DNA from: Achatina immaculata
Taxonomy: Eukaryota > Mollusca > Gastropoda > Stylommatophora > Achatinidae
Reading direction: 5' to 3'
Assembly: GCA_009760885.1 (NCBI GenBank)
Contig: CM019707.1
Span: 32,653,602-32,717,601 of the forward strand
Length of the DNA: 64,000 nucleotides
This document shows positions 11,125 through 22,193 of this stretch, one piece after another. How positions within the stretch are numbered: position 1 is the first letter of the stretch; each line of letters opens with the position of its first letter. A program made the translations under genes and the position numbers. The notes under the pieces are model-generated. The model saw nothing but the letters and a program-made list of their open reading frames with translations, was not told the origin of the DNA and ran no database searches.

Positions 11125-11300
11125 AAGGTAATGGGAAAAGAAAGAGAGGAAGACCAAGGCGAAGATGGCTGCAAGACATCGTTGATAATCTGCAAATGGA
11201 TGCATCTGCAGCAGGGCATCTTGCTTACAACTGAGAGGCCTACAGGAGAGCTGTTAGGGAGGCAAAGTTCCGCAAGGGACATGCAAATGAATGACTGAGC
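11125..11300 (+). pseudogene. LINE family L-A, last ~175 bp
   Basis: Begins inside the basic motif (GKRKRGRPRRRWLQDIVD region) and runs to the L-A terminus AAGTTCCGCAAGGGACATGC, ending in AATGAATGACTGA. It is a heavily 5'-truncated copy. Confidence 0.8.
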
Positions 11301-11369
11301 TGGTAAGGGCTATCAGAGTGGCTTGGCCAGCTAGCCAGCTGTCACTCTTCGGGCTCGTTAACCGCGAAT

Positions 11370-11425
11370 GACATTGTGTCATATTCATGCGAATGACATT
11401 GTGTCATATTCACGTTCACCGTTCT
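11370..11425. repeat. 26-bp direct duplication
   Basis: GCGAATGACATTGTGTCATA plus TTCA occurs twice in a row. Confidence 0.8.
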
Positions 11426-11756
11426 CACATGTTACTACAGATGTACATGCGTGTTTTATAAATAACTGTTGGTACATCAAAGCCTTTCCTAAGAGCTATT
11501 CTTGGCTAAAGAGGTCAAAGACCTTGCTGGAGAACACCGCTGGCTAGAATCTCAAAGTACACAGTTGATGGTAAAATAATGGAAGCTTGACAAATCTTTA
11601 TTGATCTGCTTTGCTGGCGGTGGTCCAGCAATATGCACACGCACTTCACAAATTTCTGAACAACATATACAGTTATTAGTTTCAATACTACATTTTAAAA
11701 CGTACAGATATATACAATTTTCTTTTCACAGTAAGATAAATTTAGTTTTAATGTTC

Positions 11757-11830
11757 TAAAATGCCAGCCGTCGGCACGAACTCACGACCGACAACTCTTA
11801 CCTGGTGAACTACAAACTGGAGTGCTCAAA
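11757..11830 (-). repeat. degraded tRNA-like (SINE head) sequence
   Basis: On the minus strand, TAGTTCACCAGGTAAGAG resembles a tRNA A-box region and GGTCGTGAGTTCGTGCC a B-box arm at about the right distance. A folded cloverleaf is not evident and no SINE body was identified, so this is probably a decayed tRNA-derived SINE head, not a functional tRNA. Confidence 0.35.
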
Positions 11831-11835
11831 GACAG

Positions 11836-12615
11836 GCGAAAGTTTTAAAGTACAGATAAAGGCAATTTGAGCGTTTAAGCAATATTTCTCAGAACTTTAA
11901 GCTGTGATACAGAAAACTGAAATTTCGCTTATGAAATACGTACATTAAAAATGTCAGTATTTAATTCTGAGACGCTCGATGTAACAGTCTAGCATTATTA
12001 AGCTAATAGTAAACTTCGTACAGTTCCTCTGCATAGACAGGCAGGTATAGAGCCTTGTGTGAGAGAGGACATTTGGGGGAGGGAGGTTGGAGAAAGGAGG
12101 GCCTAAGGGTAAACAGAGGCATCAGCCTGAAACAATTCGGGGTTGGGGGGTGTTGAGGAATATATAGTGTATTCAGAATATATGGAGCGTAGAAAACCTT
12201 TGACATGTATATGGACTGGACAGAACCTGATTTCAAAAGTGCAGCCATAAGAAGGATTATTTCAGTCAGAACTTCGTAGAAGACAGAAAAGTGCTTATAT
12301 TAAAATAGTTTCAGAGGCAAAGATTTATTAACTCCATACGCATTTATCGACGGTAAAGTTTTACACAAAGATTTTTTGGTTTCTTTGTTTGCCTAAAAAG
12401 AGTACGGGAGAAATTATGAAGAAAGTTTTAAACCAGTTTTCTCCCCTTATCGTAGACAATAACAGAAGCTGTAAAACACATCATGGCAAACTGGAGTTTT
12501 GTTGCTAAGATATCAAGGTAGCAAACTGAAGTTTTATTTCTAAGATATCAAGGTAGCAAATTGCATCATCAATGCACACTATGATTTCATAAAATTGTGT
12601 AGAATGATGATATAA
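11836..12615. other. unassigned stretch with 38-bp duplication
   Basis: Contains a 38-bp near-duplicate (CTAAGATATCAAGGTAGCAA) at about 12486-12563. Nothing else is recognisable. Confidence 0.55.
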
Positions 12616-12621
12616 TCTAAT

Positions 12622-12730
12622 CACTGGCTCCCAAACTGGACGGTATCACCTCCCTGAGAGGGGGTCGCGGGGGTGGGGTGGGGGGCGTTAGAAAGACCCA
12701 TGGGGCGGCGAGAGAAAAAGGAGCACCAGG
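12622..12730. mobile_element. possible hAT terminal fragment
   Basis: CACTGGCTCCCAAACTGG followed by a GGGGGTCGCGGGGG stretch resembles the CAGTGGTTCCCAAACTG-type terminus of hAT elements. No matching opposite end was found, so the call is tentative. Confidence 0.35.
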
Positions 12731-12984
12731 GAGCATTTAAAAGACGTTGGAGATGGATAGGGCATAATTCGAAAGCCTACCATACACACCACTAGACAAG
12801 ATCTAACCAGGGAAAGAGGAAACGAGGAAGATCTAGAAACACATGACCAAAGAGTCTTGAAGCAGAGATAAACAAACAAACAAACAAAAAAGAGAGAGAT
12901 GGAGTACATCTGGAGGCACAGACAAGAAACAGCCCAGGATAGAAATATAAGGACAGCTCTTGTTGATGGCATATGCCCCAGATA

Positions 12985-13330
12985 AGGTAAAGAAGGCGAA
13001 GAAGGAAGGAAGGAAGGAAGGAAGGAATGAAGGAGGTATGAAGGAAGGAAAGAAGGAAGGAATGAAGGAGGTATGAAGGAAGGAAAGGAGGAAGGAAGGA
13101 AGGAAGGAGGTATGAAAGAAGGAAAGGAGGAAGGAATGAAGAAAGGAAGGAAGGAATGAAGGAGGTATGAAGGAAGGAAAGGAGGAAGGAAGGAATGAAG
13201 AGAGGAAGGAAGGAATGAAGGGAGTGAGAAAGGAAGGAAGGAAGATAGGAAGGTAGGAAGGAAGGGAGGGAGTAAGGAAGGGAGGGAGGGAGTGAGGGGA
13301 GGAAGGAAGGAAGGAAGGAAGGAAGGAATG
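12985..13330. repeat. long polypurine (GGAA)n tract
   Basis: About 345 bp of almost pure purine (GAAGGAAGGAAGG) on the plus strand, with pyrimidine on the other strand. It is interrupted mainly by ATG/TAT within recurring GGAATGAAGGAGGTATGAA blocks, showing higher-order duplications of about 40-60 bp. The minus strand yields long open frames of PSFLPSFLPS repeats, which are artefacts of composition. Confidence 0.95.
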
Positions 13331-13540
13331 TATATGATAAACACAGCAGCCTTGGTTCTATGTGGAAAGTGACCAGAGACATGTAGTTAACTTATATGCT
13401 AATTCAGACTTTGTATCCCCAGTGCAAAGAACAAAATCAGATACATGTAATTATTTTGTAAGTATTTTTTTAAAAACAAAGGCATTTAAATGGCTATAGT
13501 AACGAACACATCAAAGTGTATGTATTTTTTCCTACTTCAG

Positions 13541-13688
13541 AATGGAACGATTCTGGAAAGAAGAGCTTGTGGAGAAAGGAGAAAGAGATGCCTCGTTTGG
13601 TCGTGCAATATTCAGGTCCTTCAAGACTCGACTTATTATTGGCGCTGTTGCAAGTCTTCTCTATGCTTTCCTTAGTCTTGCAAATCCG
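13541..13688 (+). CDS. ABCC5-like ABC transporter, exon 1 of window (start of TMD1)
   Basis: The acceptor CCTACTTCAG precedes 13541 and the donor GTAGGT follows 13688. The exon starts with one base completing a codon, then reads MERFWKEELVEKGERDAS, resembling the segment before the first core helix of MRP5-type ABCC proteins. The first transmembrane segment follows (TRLIIGAVASLLYAFLSLAN). It ends in phase 0. The N-terminal cytosolic exons expected for ABCC5 (about 150 residues) were not found upstream in the window. ABCC5-type pumps export organic anions and cyclic nucleotides; for this protein that is inference by family. Confidence 0.85.
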
Positions 13689-13959
13689 GTAGGTTCTTCC
13701 TGTCTCTTGGCTTCTTTTTGTATGTGCTGGACTGTTTTATGGCGATTTATGTGGTTGTTGATGTCAAGATGACGGGTAACTCTTAGCTCTTAGTAAATGA
13801 AAAAAATGATATAAGGAGATGTAGAGAGGGGTGGGGTGGTTAAACTCTTGTAGCCATAAGAATGGTTTGTAGATGCAAAGACAGAGTGTTAATGACTGGA
13901 GATATCTGTATGTGCAAAGAGATGGAGCAGTTCCCTGTGTGTGAGTTCCAGTACCATCA

Positions 13960-14165
13960 TCATCATCATTGCCTTTCACTCCCTTGAGAGCATAGGTCAC
14001 GGATAAAGGCTTTCCAGTCATCCCTGTTCTTGGAACTATTCTCTGCTTCTTTCCATGTGTATCCCTTGTCTCTGAGCACTGCCATAATTTCTCTTCTCCA
14101 AGTAAGTCTAGGTCCTTCCTCTTTTTCTATTTCCTGGAGGATTCCATGTCAGTGCCTATCTTGCT
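13960..14165 (-). pseudogene. LINE family L-E, 3' end
   Basis: Antisense to the transporter, in intron 1. It begins with the (ATC)n complement of a GATGAT tail at 13957-13971. Going leftward on the minus strand it encodes fragments like those at 30150-30455 (TWKEAENSSKNRDDW). Only the terminal ~200 bp remain. Confidence 0.7.
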
Positions 14166-14382
14166 ATGCTGGTGTTATATGTATATTTAGATATCAGTAA
14201 ATTCCATTACATTAATTCCTGCAAACCAGTGGTGACACAGTCTCTTATCAGAGAGCATTGTTAGGAAAGGATGAAGGTCTTTATCATCAATGATTTTGTC
14301 TGCCTTAATGTCAGATATACCTTTATATTTACGAAACATATATTTTATAGATGTTTTTCTTTCTATTTACTGTTCTTCTCAG

Positions 14383-14530
14383 ATGCTGATTATTCGATAT
14401 TTTTTGGAGTACCTGTCTGAAGGTGATATTACAATATCAACAGGGGTCATTTACGCCATAATAATAGGGATTATCTTGTTACTAAGAGGGCTCACTGGTG
14501 CATTTTTTTGGATGCTGAATTATGAAGCAG
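14383..14530 (+). CDS. ABCC5-like transporter, exon 2 (TMD1)
   Basis: The acceptor TTCTTCTCAG lies before 14383 and the donor GTGAGT after 14530. It reads MLIIRYFLEYLSEGDITIS, then a hydrophobic helix (VIYAIIIGIILLLRGLTGAF) and WMLNYEAG. This matches the exit from TM1, the extracellular loop and TM2 of the ABCC core. It enters in phase 0 and leaves in phase 1, matching exon 3. Confidence 0.88.
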
Positions 14531-14884
14531 GTGAGTTTTCAGAATGAGTACTTAAATTTCCTAAAGCACTGGTTCCAAGCTTTGGCTACATGATGCCCGT
14601 CCGTGAATGATTTCAGCTTAACAAGTCTCAATTTTATCTTTGTACATCACTTTGTTCCCTAAAACAAAAGTCAGGTACATTTTTTACGTGGGGTAACTGG
14701 GACATTTTGAAAGCTGGGCTAAAAGTAACTTCTACTTTTTTTGTAAAGTTATTTCTAATATAAAAATATAGTTAAGAATTGAATTTAAAGGCATAAAAAT
14801 ATATGATTTACAGAAATCTTTGGTATATATGAAGTAATTATATGTAAATAAATATTAGTAACCATGGTAATGGAAATTTAAAAA

Positions 14885-15585
14885 AAAACTAGAGCTGAGA
14901 AGGGCTGGTTATGTCATGCACATGAAAAAATAACTGATGAAAGCCACGGAACTGACTCCACAAGAAGAAGAGAAAAGGGCAGACACAGAGACATTCAGAG
15001 ATATTCATTCAGAGTGAACTCAAAAATAACAGAAAGACAAAACAGGAATTTGAAGAACAGGCACATCAGGAGCTTATTATTTTAGTCTCATGTTTCTCTG
15101 TTCTACTTTATGCAAGTGAAACATAGGCTGTGAATGAACATTTAGGACAAAGAATAAAGGCTAATGAAATGTGGTTCTTAAGAAGGATGCTAAAGAATAA
15201 AAGCTAATGAAATGTGGTTCTTAAGAAGGATGCTTCTCATTCCATGAACAGCCAGAAAGACAAATGAAGAAGTATTACAGCAGGCAAAAGAATATCTCAA
15301 ACTAATGCTGTACATGAGAAAAAGACAATCAAAGTTTCTGGGACATATCAGCGGATGTGAAGGTCTCAAAAAATTGGTCATGACTTGAAAGATAAATGGC
15401 AAAATATAGAGAGGGCGGAGAAGACAGAAATACCTGGGTGGAGTGACTGCATGGTTTGGCAGGAAAACAGCAATTAACCTGATTCGAGACATGGGAGGAT
15501 CGAGTGAGATGGAGGGAAATGACAGCCTATGCCTATCGGTATGGCACTTTCCCAAAATGTCAGGAGAATCAGTAATGATGAACTG
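14885..15585 (+). pseudogene. degenerate LINE C-terminal fragments (L-D-like)
   Basis: About 14885-15060 resembles one LINE C-terminus (ATELTPQEEEKRADT). From 15075 a second reads like the L-C/L-D group: FCSTLCK-type, then EMWFLRRML near 15168, TNEEVLQQAK near 15263, FLGH near 15338, and a final AYRYGTF near 15530. A 31-bp block, GCTAATGAAATGTGGTTCTT plus AAGAAGGATGC, is duplicated at 15159-15189 and 15203-15232. Many frameshifts are present; family assignment is approximate. Confidence 0.55.
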
Positions 15586-15599
15586 TAGTAAAATAGTTT

Positions 15600-16367
15600 A
15601 AGTAAACATAACACCGCATAATGATGTTATGAGAAATGTACAAGCCTCATTTTTGTTTAATAAACTTATTATATTGATCGGTAGTAATCTGAAAACAGGA
15701 AATAAGTAATTATCTGGCATGATATATGGTGATATCAGCCAGGGCGTGCATGTGTGAACTAAATATAATTATTGGCGTCAGGTCTTTAGCAGTCTGCAAT
15801 AGAACAAGGAAGTATATTCTATGATGGAAGTGACCAAACTGACAGCGGACACATTTGTGACATGATTTTTCAGAATGAAGACAATGGGTTCTGTTTGGAA
15901 TGTAGGGATAATGAACTTAAAAAAACGTTTTTGTAAAAAACATTTTTGTAAAAGTTTACAATGATATCATCTGTTAACATGATTTAGTATCCTGTTCTTG
16001 ATCTTGTTACAAATGCAGTATGATTGAGTTCTGTGTTCTTCCATCTAGCTATGGTCCTTTATCTGGTGATAAGAAATGTTGCTAATGTACATGGTGCGAT
16101 ACAAGCTATGCTTGCTGATAGATGATGATAATGATTTTAGTCACGTGTGATGAAGACTATCAGATGTGCACAAGATGGTTTAAAAATTTTTAGAGTAAGG
16201 CTGCAGTATCAGGCTTCGTAATAAGTTACACTCTGACAAAGATGACATGATCCCAATTTTTTTTTTATAGGCCGTCATGACACAGCCTGTTTCCAGATAG
16301 TAGTTAAGAGTCTTGTCTGCCAGTCCTGGTGAGACAACAGCCACCTTAGCTCCCCATACAACACTAT
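15600..16367. other. unassigned intronic stretch
   Basis: Part of intron 2. AT-rich, with no recognisable gene, repeat array or transposon end. Confidence 0.5.
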
Positions 16368-16540
16368 ACTTACATCTTATATCCTTCCCATGCCGTTAAA
16401 CGTCACATAGGGCTCGCATGGTAGTTCACAAAGTTTTCTTGTCTTTGGTGAGTTTTTCCACCTCATCAAGAGATTTTATGCCAAATAATTTGGCCTCTCT
16501 TAACAGTGTCTTCTTTAGAGTGTCACGTGGTCGACCTAAC
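16368..16540 (-). pseudogene. LINE family L-B, last ~170 bp
   Basis: The minus strand ends with the L-B terminus: CGTGAC-type, then PRDTLKKTLLREAKLFGIKS, and a tail complementary to ATAAGATGTAAG at 16371-16382. The 5' truncation is at about 16540. Confidence 0.8.
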
Positions 16541-17038
16541 ACCACTATAAGAAAAGAGAACACAAATTGTTTGTGGAGAAGTGCACGCGAGGGAAAAGAA
16601 AGCCATGTACTGCGTATATTTTTATGTTGCGAATATTGACCAGCACAAGAATCCGCCAGAATTTAATGGGCCTTCCTACAGTATGTCCTAACGAAAGTTC
16701 CAGTTGTGAGACCACCGCCATTAACACCCAGTGTGTTACATATTAAGGAACTTATCTGGTGCTCATGGATGGCTATAAGGAGTGGTTATCAAGAATTTAA
16801 CCAGTAGTTAAATGAGAATGAAGATAATTGTGTTATAAGATGGCTGTTAGTATGAAAAGTCATTTCAAACAAGACTGGCTTTGAGCTCTTCACGGTGCTC
16901 CAAAAACTTGGCTGTTGTGCAGCATCAGCTTGGCCAGCGTGTCAGGACCAGCCTGCTTGCAGTGATGGTGAAGCTTGTGCTGAGAAACCTGTTTCTTGAA
17001 GTCTGTTTGTGGATTTAAATAAAGCTATTATAGAACCC
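16541..17038. other. unassigned intronic stretch
   Basis: No recognisable coding, repeat or transposon sequence. Confidence 0.5.
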
Positions 17039-17339
17039 CACTGTAGTAGGCTTACCAGACGTCCCACTTTGACTGGGATTGTCCCGGTTTGATGATGTGG
17101 TCCCTCCGTCCCGGCCAGTTTGTTATTTTGTCCCAGTTATTTGGTAAAATTTTAAACGTGCCGAATATACAAGAAGTAAAAAAAATAGTGCAGCCTCTAT
17201 TAAAATGGCCATTTGGCAACTAAAATATCCCCTCTGTTACATCCACTGTTGCCAATCTAAATATTTTGTATCTAGATCTAAGTCCAAATAAGCAAGGGCG
17301 GACCAACTGGCAGTAGTCTCAGAGAGAGAGAGAGAGGTG

Positions 17340-19857
17340 GGGTAGTAGGCGACAGATAAAAGGGATGGCGACTGCAGTAAAACTGGTTTAAATAATAAAG
17401 CTGGATAGAAGTGTATGGGTGTAGTTTTACAAAGTGGCAGAGGAAGTGAGTAAAGTGAGAAAAAACGAATAGAAACTATGAGAATGTATAAATGAAAAAC
17501 ATACAACATCCGATATTTCGGCGTGAGCCTTTTTCGAGGATTACATGCACAAACGAGACAAAAGACATATAACTAAAACGAAGAACGTATCTTAATATGG
17601 CCTCCTCCAGAAGTAGGAAACAGAGAAATGCATGTCCACTAGAAGAGGAATAGAGACTACGCGAGCCACACAAAGAATAAGCTGATAGAGCCAATTGTAA
17701 AGAAGAGATGGAGAGAGAGGAGGAAAACAAGTGGTTGAAGGGGGGGGGGGGAATAGAAACATAATAGTCCTAGAGGAGAAGGTATCGGGGGTTGAGTGGG
17801 GGGAAGAGGGAAAGGGGAAGAGGAGAGATAATGAATGAAGAACATAAACACCTGCAGGGAGAAAATGTGAAACTGGTGAATAGGACAATACCCTATAAAC
17901 ACCAATATGTTGCCAGAGAAGAAAAGAGGGTGGCGATAGGGAGGGGTAGCTAGGAGAAAGAAAGTAGAGTAAAAAAAAAAAAGGGGGGGGAGTGGAAAAC
18001 TAAAGAAGTTACAGAAAGCTGAAGACATTGTTAATTCCAGCTGGGTGGAGACAGCCAGCCTGGAAAATAAGGCGCTGTTCTAGGACCCTCCGAGATCGTA
18101 CTTCAGCAGAACAAGAGCGGATCGCGCTAACAGAAATGTCCTATGGATGCTGAGGCAAAAATGTTTAACCACAGGTGTCCAGGCCCTCTTAGAAATATCA
18201 TTAAGATGTTGGCGAACACGATCTCCTAAGCATAAACCGGTCTCCCCTATGTACTTCATACCACAACGTTTGCACATAATAGCATAAATAACATTGCTTG
18301 AAGTGCAGGTGAAACCCTCCTGAACTGATAACGTGGACTTATGGGAGGAGATCTGGCTAGTCTCGACAACAAACGGACAAGTGTTGCATCTACGGCGTCT
18401 GCAACGTCTAGTACCATAAAAAGTGTCATCTGTCTTAAGGCGACTACGAACTTAAAGGTCCCTGAGGTTCTTGTCCCGTCTGTAGGCCACCAATGTGGTT
18501 CCCCAAAAAGGTCACGTGTATCAGGCTCGGTCTGGAGGAGATGGAGATGGCGAAACAGTATGTTTTTAACTGCCAAACTATGAGAGTGGTGCATGAGTAC
18601 TAGTTTAACTCTGTTCGACATACAGTGCGGTTTAGGAGTGAGGGCTTCTTGCCACGATATATGGCTGTTGCGGTTCCAAGATGACGAGAGAATATGTTCT
18701 GGATAGCCGCGTTGACGGAAGAAATCTAGCATTTTATGGCCTTGATCCTGGAAATCCAAATCCTCCTTACACAAACATCGCAACCTAAGAAGCTGGGAAA
18801 AAGGAATAGAGTCCTTACACGATCTGGGATGGGAGGAAGAGTACAAGAGATAGCTGTGAGAGAGTGTAGGTTTATAGTGGACAGAAGTAGTAAGCCTGGT
18901 AGGGCCGAGGGTAACGACAATGTCGAGAAAGTTAGCAGAAGTAGCAGAGACATGGGAGGTGAAAGAAATGACAGGAATGTACTCCTTAATAAAACTGATA
19001 AAGTTGTCAAGATCTTCCTCTGGCATTGATGTGACCCCAATTCTGTCATCTATGTAGCGTCTAAAGGAGGCGGGAAAGGGGCATCTAAAGGCTCTCAGAA
19101 CCTTGTGTTCGAAATGGCCCATGAACAGACATGCGTAGAAATGAGCTGGAGGACAAGTCGTGTAAGGCGCAGAATAGTAGACGTAGAAATATAGAGATTG
19201 CGTCTTTTGTTCAGAAAGAACTTGACGGACTGAAGTCCTTGATCATGCGTGATGGATGTGTATAAGGACACTACGTTAAGGGTGAAGATATGGTAGGTGT
19301 GACCAAGTAGGAGTGTAAGGGTCTCAAAACCAACGAGAGCAGGATTCGTGTCGTTAAGATAACTGGGCAGACTAGTGACAAGAGGTTGAAAGATGCTGTC
19401 AAGAAAGTCAGAGATTTGTTCTGTAGGGCAAGAACAAGTGGGCACTATTGGCCTTCCCTGGTTGCCTGGTTTATGAATCTTAGGGAGTAGATAAAAGGAT
19501 GGCTTCCCTAAGCAGTTGTCACGAATGTGAAGGTGAGTAGCAGAGGGAGAAAGACCAGTCCTGTGGATGAGTTCGTTGATCATGTCACGAACATGGTGGT
19601 TGTTGGCCAGAGTCGGACCTTGAGGGCGAGAGGCATAAAATTCAGTGTTGCTCAGCTGGCCTCTTGGATGTACAGTTCTTTCTTCCAACAAACAATTGCC
19701 CCGCCTTTGTCTGCACTCTTGATCACGATATCTCGTCTGGCTAAAGTTGTGAAAGTGCGTGCTGCTCCCCGGGGATCAGGTTAGAGTGCCGTACATGGGG
19801 AAGGCTCTACTACTCCTATAAAGTGCCTCATGTGCTCAGTGAAGGGAATACCAGGTG
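17340..19857 (-). mobile_element. Penelope-like retroelement (RT + GIY-YIG), broken
   Basis: Read on the minus strand from about 19850, the element has the N-terminal motif IKSADKGGAIV (about 19735-19700). The fingers motif FYLLPKIHKPGNQGRPIV follows (about 19500-19440), then NVVSLYTSI (about 19275-19250). The catalytic FRRYIDDRIGV is near 19065-19030. A C-terminal GIY-YIG nuclease start, CKRCGMKYIGETG, is near 18277-18235. This order is diagnostic of Penelope-like elements. One frameshift lies near 19100-19125 and another between RT and nuclease near 18260, so it is inactive. The 3' region (17340-18060) is non-coding and matches remnants at 10130-10545, 33290-33480, 34510-35120 and 48690-48860. 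Confidence 0.85.
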
Positions 19858-21012
19858 GGTAAGAGGCGCCTTAAAACCTCTCGCTCCCGCTGCCTTGCGG
19901 GTAGGACAGGGAGTCCAAAGGCTAGCGGAGAGACCGTACACAAACCGACAGAAGGCAACGGGAAACCACTGTTGTAGCTCCCAAGAACAATTATGCTTAT
20001 TCAGAGTAATAGATTTGTCATAAACGACGTTAATGGATGTTCCTCTGGAACAGCCTCGTCCGGTAGGGCAGTTCACGAGCCACAGGTGAGACAAGATCAT
20101 CATCAAGCTACTGGTGGCAAAACTAACAAGTTTAAAATAACTACATGGAATGTTAGAACTTTATTCCAGGCTAGAAAATTAGAAAATGTAAAGAGGGAAA
20201 TGGAAAGGATGAAGATCAACATATTAGGAGTGGGTGAAGTTAGATGGACAGGTGCAGGGAAGATCAACTATAATACATATACAATAATATATTCAGGAAG
20301 TGAGAAACATGAACGAGGAGTAGGAGTAATATTTGACGAACAAACAGCGAGGACAACTGTAGGATATTTGAACATCTCAGACTGAGTCTTGCTAGCCCAA
20401 CTGAAAGGACGACCAATAAACATAAATATTATACAAGTGTACGCTCCAACATCTGAAAGTTCTGAACAAGATGTACAGCTATTTTATAATGAAATAAAGA
20501 CAGCCCTAAAACACACAAAGTCACATGAAGTTACTATAATCATGGGAGATTTTAATGCCAAGTTGGTAAAGGAAGAACTTCAGACATCGTTGGTGACTAT
20601 GGACTGGGGGAGAGGAATGACAGAGGTAGTAAATTAATTGAATGGGCAAGAATACACAGCATGGTTGTAGGAAACACCTGGTTTAAACAACATCCCTGAA
20701 GACTGGCAGCGTGGTGCAGCCCAGACAAAAATAATGTATGAGAAGAGCTGGAGAGACAAAAAATCTTGTTAAAAAAATAAGGGAGAGACAATGTACTTTC
20801 ATAGGACATGTAATGAGAAGAGGGGGCATTGAAAATATTTTAACAACAGGAAAAATAGAAGGAAGAAGATCAAGAAGAAGACCAAGAGAAATGATACTGG
20901 ACAGTCTGACGAGATGGTGTGAGAGGAGATCACCAACTGAGCTAATGGCCTGCGTGAAGAATCATGTACTCTGGAGAAGCATAACAGCTAACGCCAGTCG
21001 GCACAGCACCCA

Positions 21013-21041
<29 letters not shown>
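19858..21041 (+). mobile_element. LINE family L-C, internally deleted (5'UTR + endonuclease + 3' end)
   Basis: The 5'UTR-like stretch (19858-20080) resembles that at 53245-53390. An apurinic-type endonuclease follows: TTWNVRTLFQARK (about 20139), LGVGEVRWTGAG (about 20226), IIQVYAPTSES (about 20428) and MGDFNAKL (about 20541). A TGA after NISD (20383-20385) interrupts it. At about 20735 the sequence jumps from the end of the endonuclease directly into the RT C-terminus (RRAGETKNLVKK), skipping the whole RT core. It then runs through EGRRSRRRPREMILDSL to a (ATG)n tail at 21014-21041. Confidence 0.8.
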
Positions 21042-21043
<2 letters not shown>

Positions 21044-21351
21044 GATCTAAGTACTTTTAAAGTTGTCTAGATGTTTTCCCCCAAAATTAAAAGCATGTGG
21101 CCTAATGAATTTAGATGTTTCATTTTTTTATCCAGATATTTTTTCACAGAATTTATAATAGCATGTAGCCTATGAGATTCAGACATTTTTATTTCATTTT
21201 TTAGATATTTTGTTTCAATTAGAGTTGGCTACACTGGAAACTTACGCTGGCCACATCAGTGTTTCGCATGTCCTATCTTAGTTGAGTTCAAATTGCAAGT
21301 CGGCATTTGCTATCATTCTGTACTGTATATTAAATTAATTTAATCTCCAAA

Positions 21352-21483
21352 ATGCCAAAAGGAAAGTGCATGTTTACTGATGAATTAAAAAAGGATTATC
21401 CATTTTTGAAAAAGGTTTGTGATCGTATTGACAAAGTGAAATGTGAACTGTGTTTTTTCAGGTATGTTCAGCTGAGTTATTAA
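21352..21483 (+). pseudogene. hAT transposase N-terminal fragment (BED-like)
   Basis: Forty-three codons from an ATG: MPKGKCMFTDELKKDYPFLK, then VKCELC, resembling the N-terminus of hAT-type or ZBED-like proteins with the first cysteine pair of a zinc finger. The frame closes at TAA and no downstream transposase domain is present. Confidence 0.45.
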
Positions 21484-21669
21484 AAATTGCTTTTAACTTG
21501 TTTTTTTTTTTTTAACAACTTCTTTATTTAGCCTTTTCAATCATAGGCACTTATCCTAGTAGGCTTTATTTTCTGTTGTATTTTCTCAAAATTGTCCCGG
21601 TTTGAGGAAAAAAAATATTATGGTAGGCATCCTGGTTTGAGAGACAAATATTATGGTAAGCCTACAATG

Positions 21670-22107
21670 TAGGATTTTACAGAGTGCTCTTAGTCTTCAC
21701 CGTTGTGTTAGCTGCCATGAGATTCTGGGTTACAATCAAAGAAAACTAAATCAGCGTGTTAACAGCAAAAAAAAGTAAAAGCAGTGCAGCTGTAAAGATG
21801 ATGGCTCAGGAGCAGCAAGGTGTAATTACTTGGGGACTCACTTAAAGAACATAAAAATTGATTTTGTCTTGTCTTTGCCTCCTTCCTCATGTACCTTTCA
21901 ATGCTGAGGTGGAGAATATGAAATTTCTTGATTGGGGTCCGTGGTTTGCTTCATATAAGAGGATATTTTACCTTCTGCTATCGCCTCCATTTACCTCCTG
22001 ACTGATTACTGTCATTAATTATAACTTTTTATCTGTCATTCTTGCTTAATGTTATGTTTGTCTTTTAATCGCTGTCAAAATGTTTTGATTACTGTTTCTG
22101 TTGCCAG
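21670..22107. other. end of intron 2, unassigned
   Basis: No repeat or gene recognised; it ends in the acceptor TTGCCAG before exon 3. Confidence 0.5.
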
Positions 22108-22193
22108 CTACTAGGATAAAATATGGGTCGCTGGCTTTACTGTACAGAAAGGTGGTGCATTTGAAAACATTGAAGGACAAAAGTGTTGGTGAT
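22108..22193 (+). CDS. ABCC5-like transporter, exon 3 (TMD1 intracellular loop 1)
   Basis: The acceptor TTGCCAG is before 22108 and the donor GTAAGT after 22193. Joined to exon 2 it reads ATRIKYGSLALLYRKVVHLK then TLKDKSVGD. This is the conserved first coupling-helix region of ABCC proteins (R-x-R...L...K.L.L). It starts with two bases completing the exon 2 codon and ends in phase 0. The preceding intron (14531-22107) is about 7.6 kb, enlarged by the nested transposons. Confidence 0.87.

Larger units (their letters stand above)
17284..21042 (+). mobile_element. LINE L-C insertion site (with nested Penelope), bounded by a 10-bp target duplication
   Basis: AGATCTAAGT occurs at 17274-17283 and again at 21043-21052, immediately after the (ATG)n tail of an L-C element. 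The simplest reading is that L-C inserted into the hAT relic and duplicated these ten bases, and that a Penelope-like element later landed in the L-C 5' region. The alternative, insertion of an already joined Penelope+LINE unit, is not excluded. Confidence 0.5.
17039..21669 (+). mobile_element. hAT-like element relic interrupted by nested insertions
   Basis: The left end CACTGTAGTAGGCTTACC (17039) and the right end, which reads CATTGTAGGCTTACC on the minus strand from 21669, are inverted repeats. Both sub-terminal regions carry TGTCCCGGTTTGA-type words (17091 and 21595). Flanks TAGAACCC and TAGGATTT agree at four of eight positions, so a target duplication is only weakly supported. Near the right end, 21352-21483 encodes the start of a transposase-like protein. 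The left 235 bp and right 620 bp belong to the relic; the LINE and Penelope sequences between them are later insertions. Confidence 0.55.

Noticed and set aside
12688..13382. 218- and 196-codon minus-strand frames rich in PSFLPSFLP
   Set aside because: Produced by the polypyrimidine complement of the (GGAA)n tract, with no domain.
18080..18277. Stand-alone GIY-YIG endonuclease gene
   Set aside because: It is the C-terminal domain of the Penelope-like element immediately upstream on the same strand.
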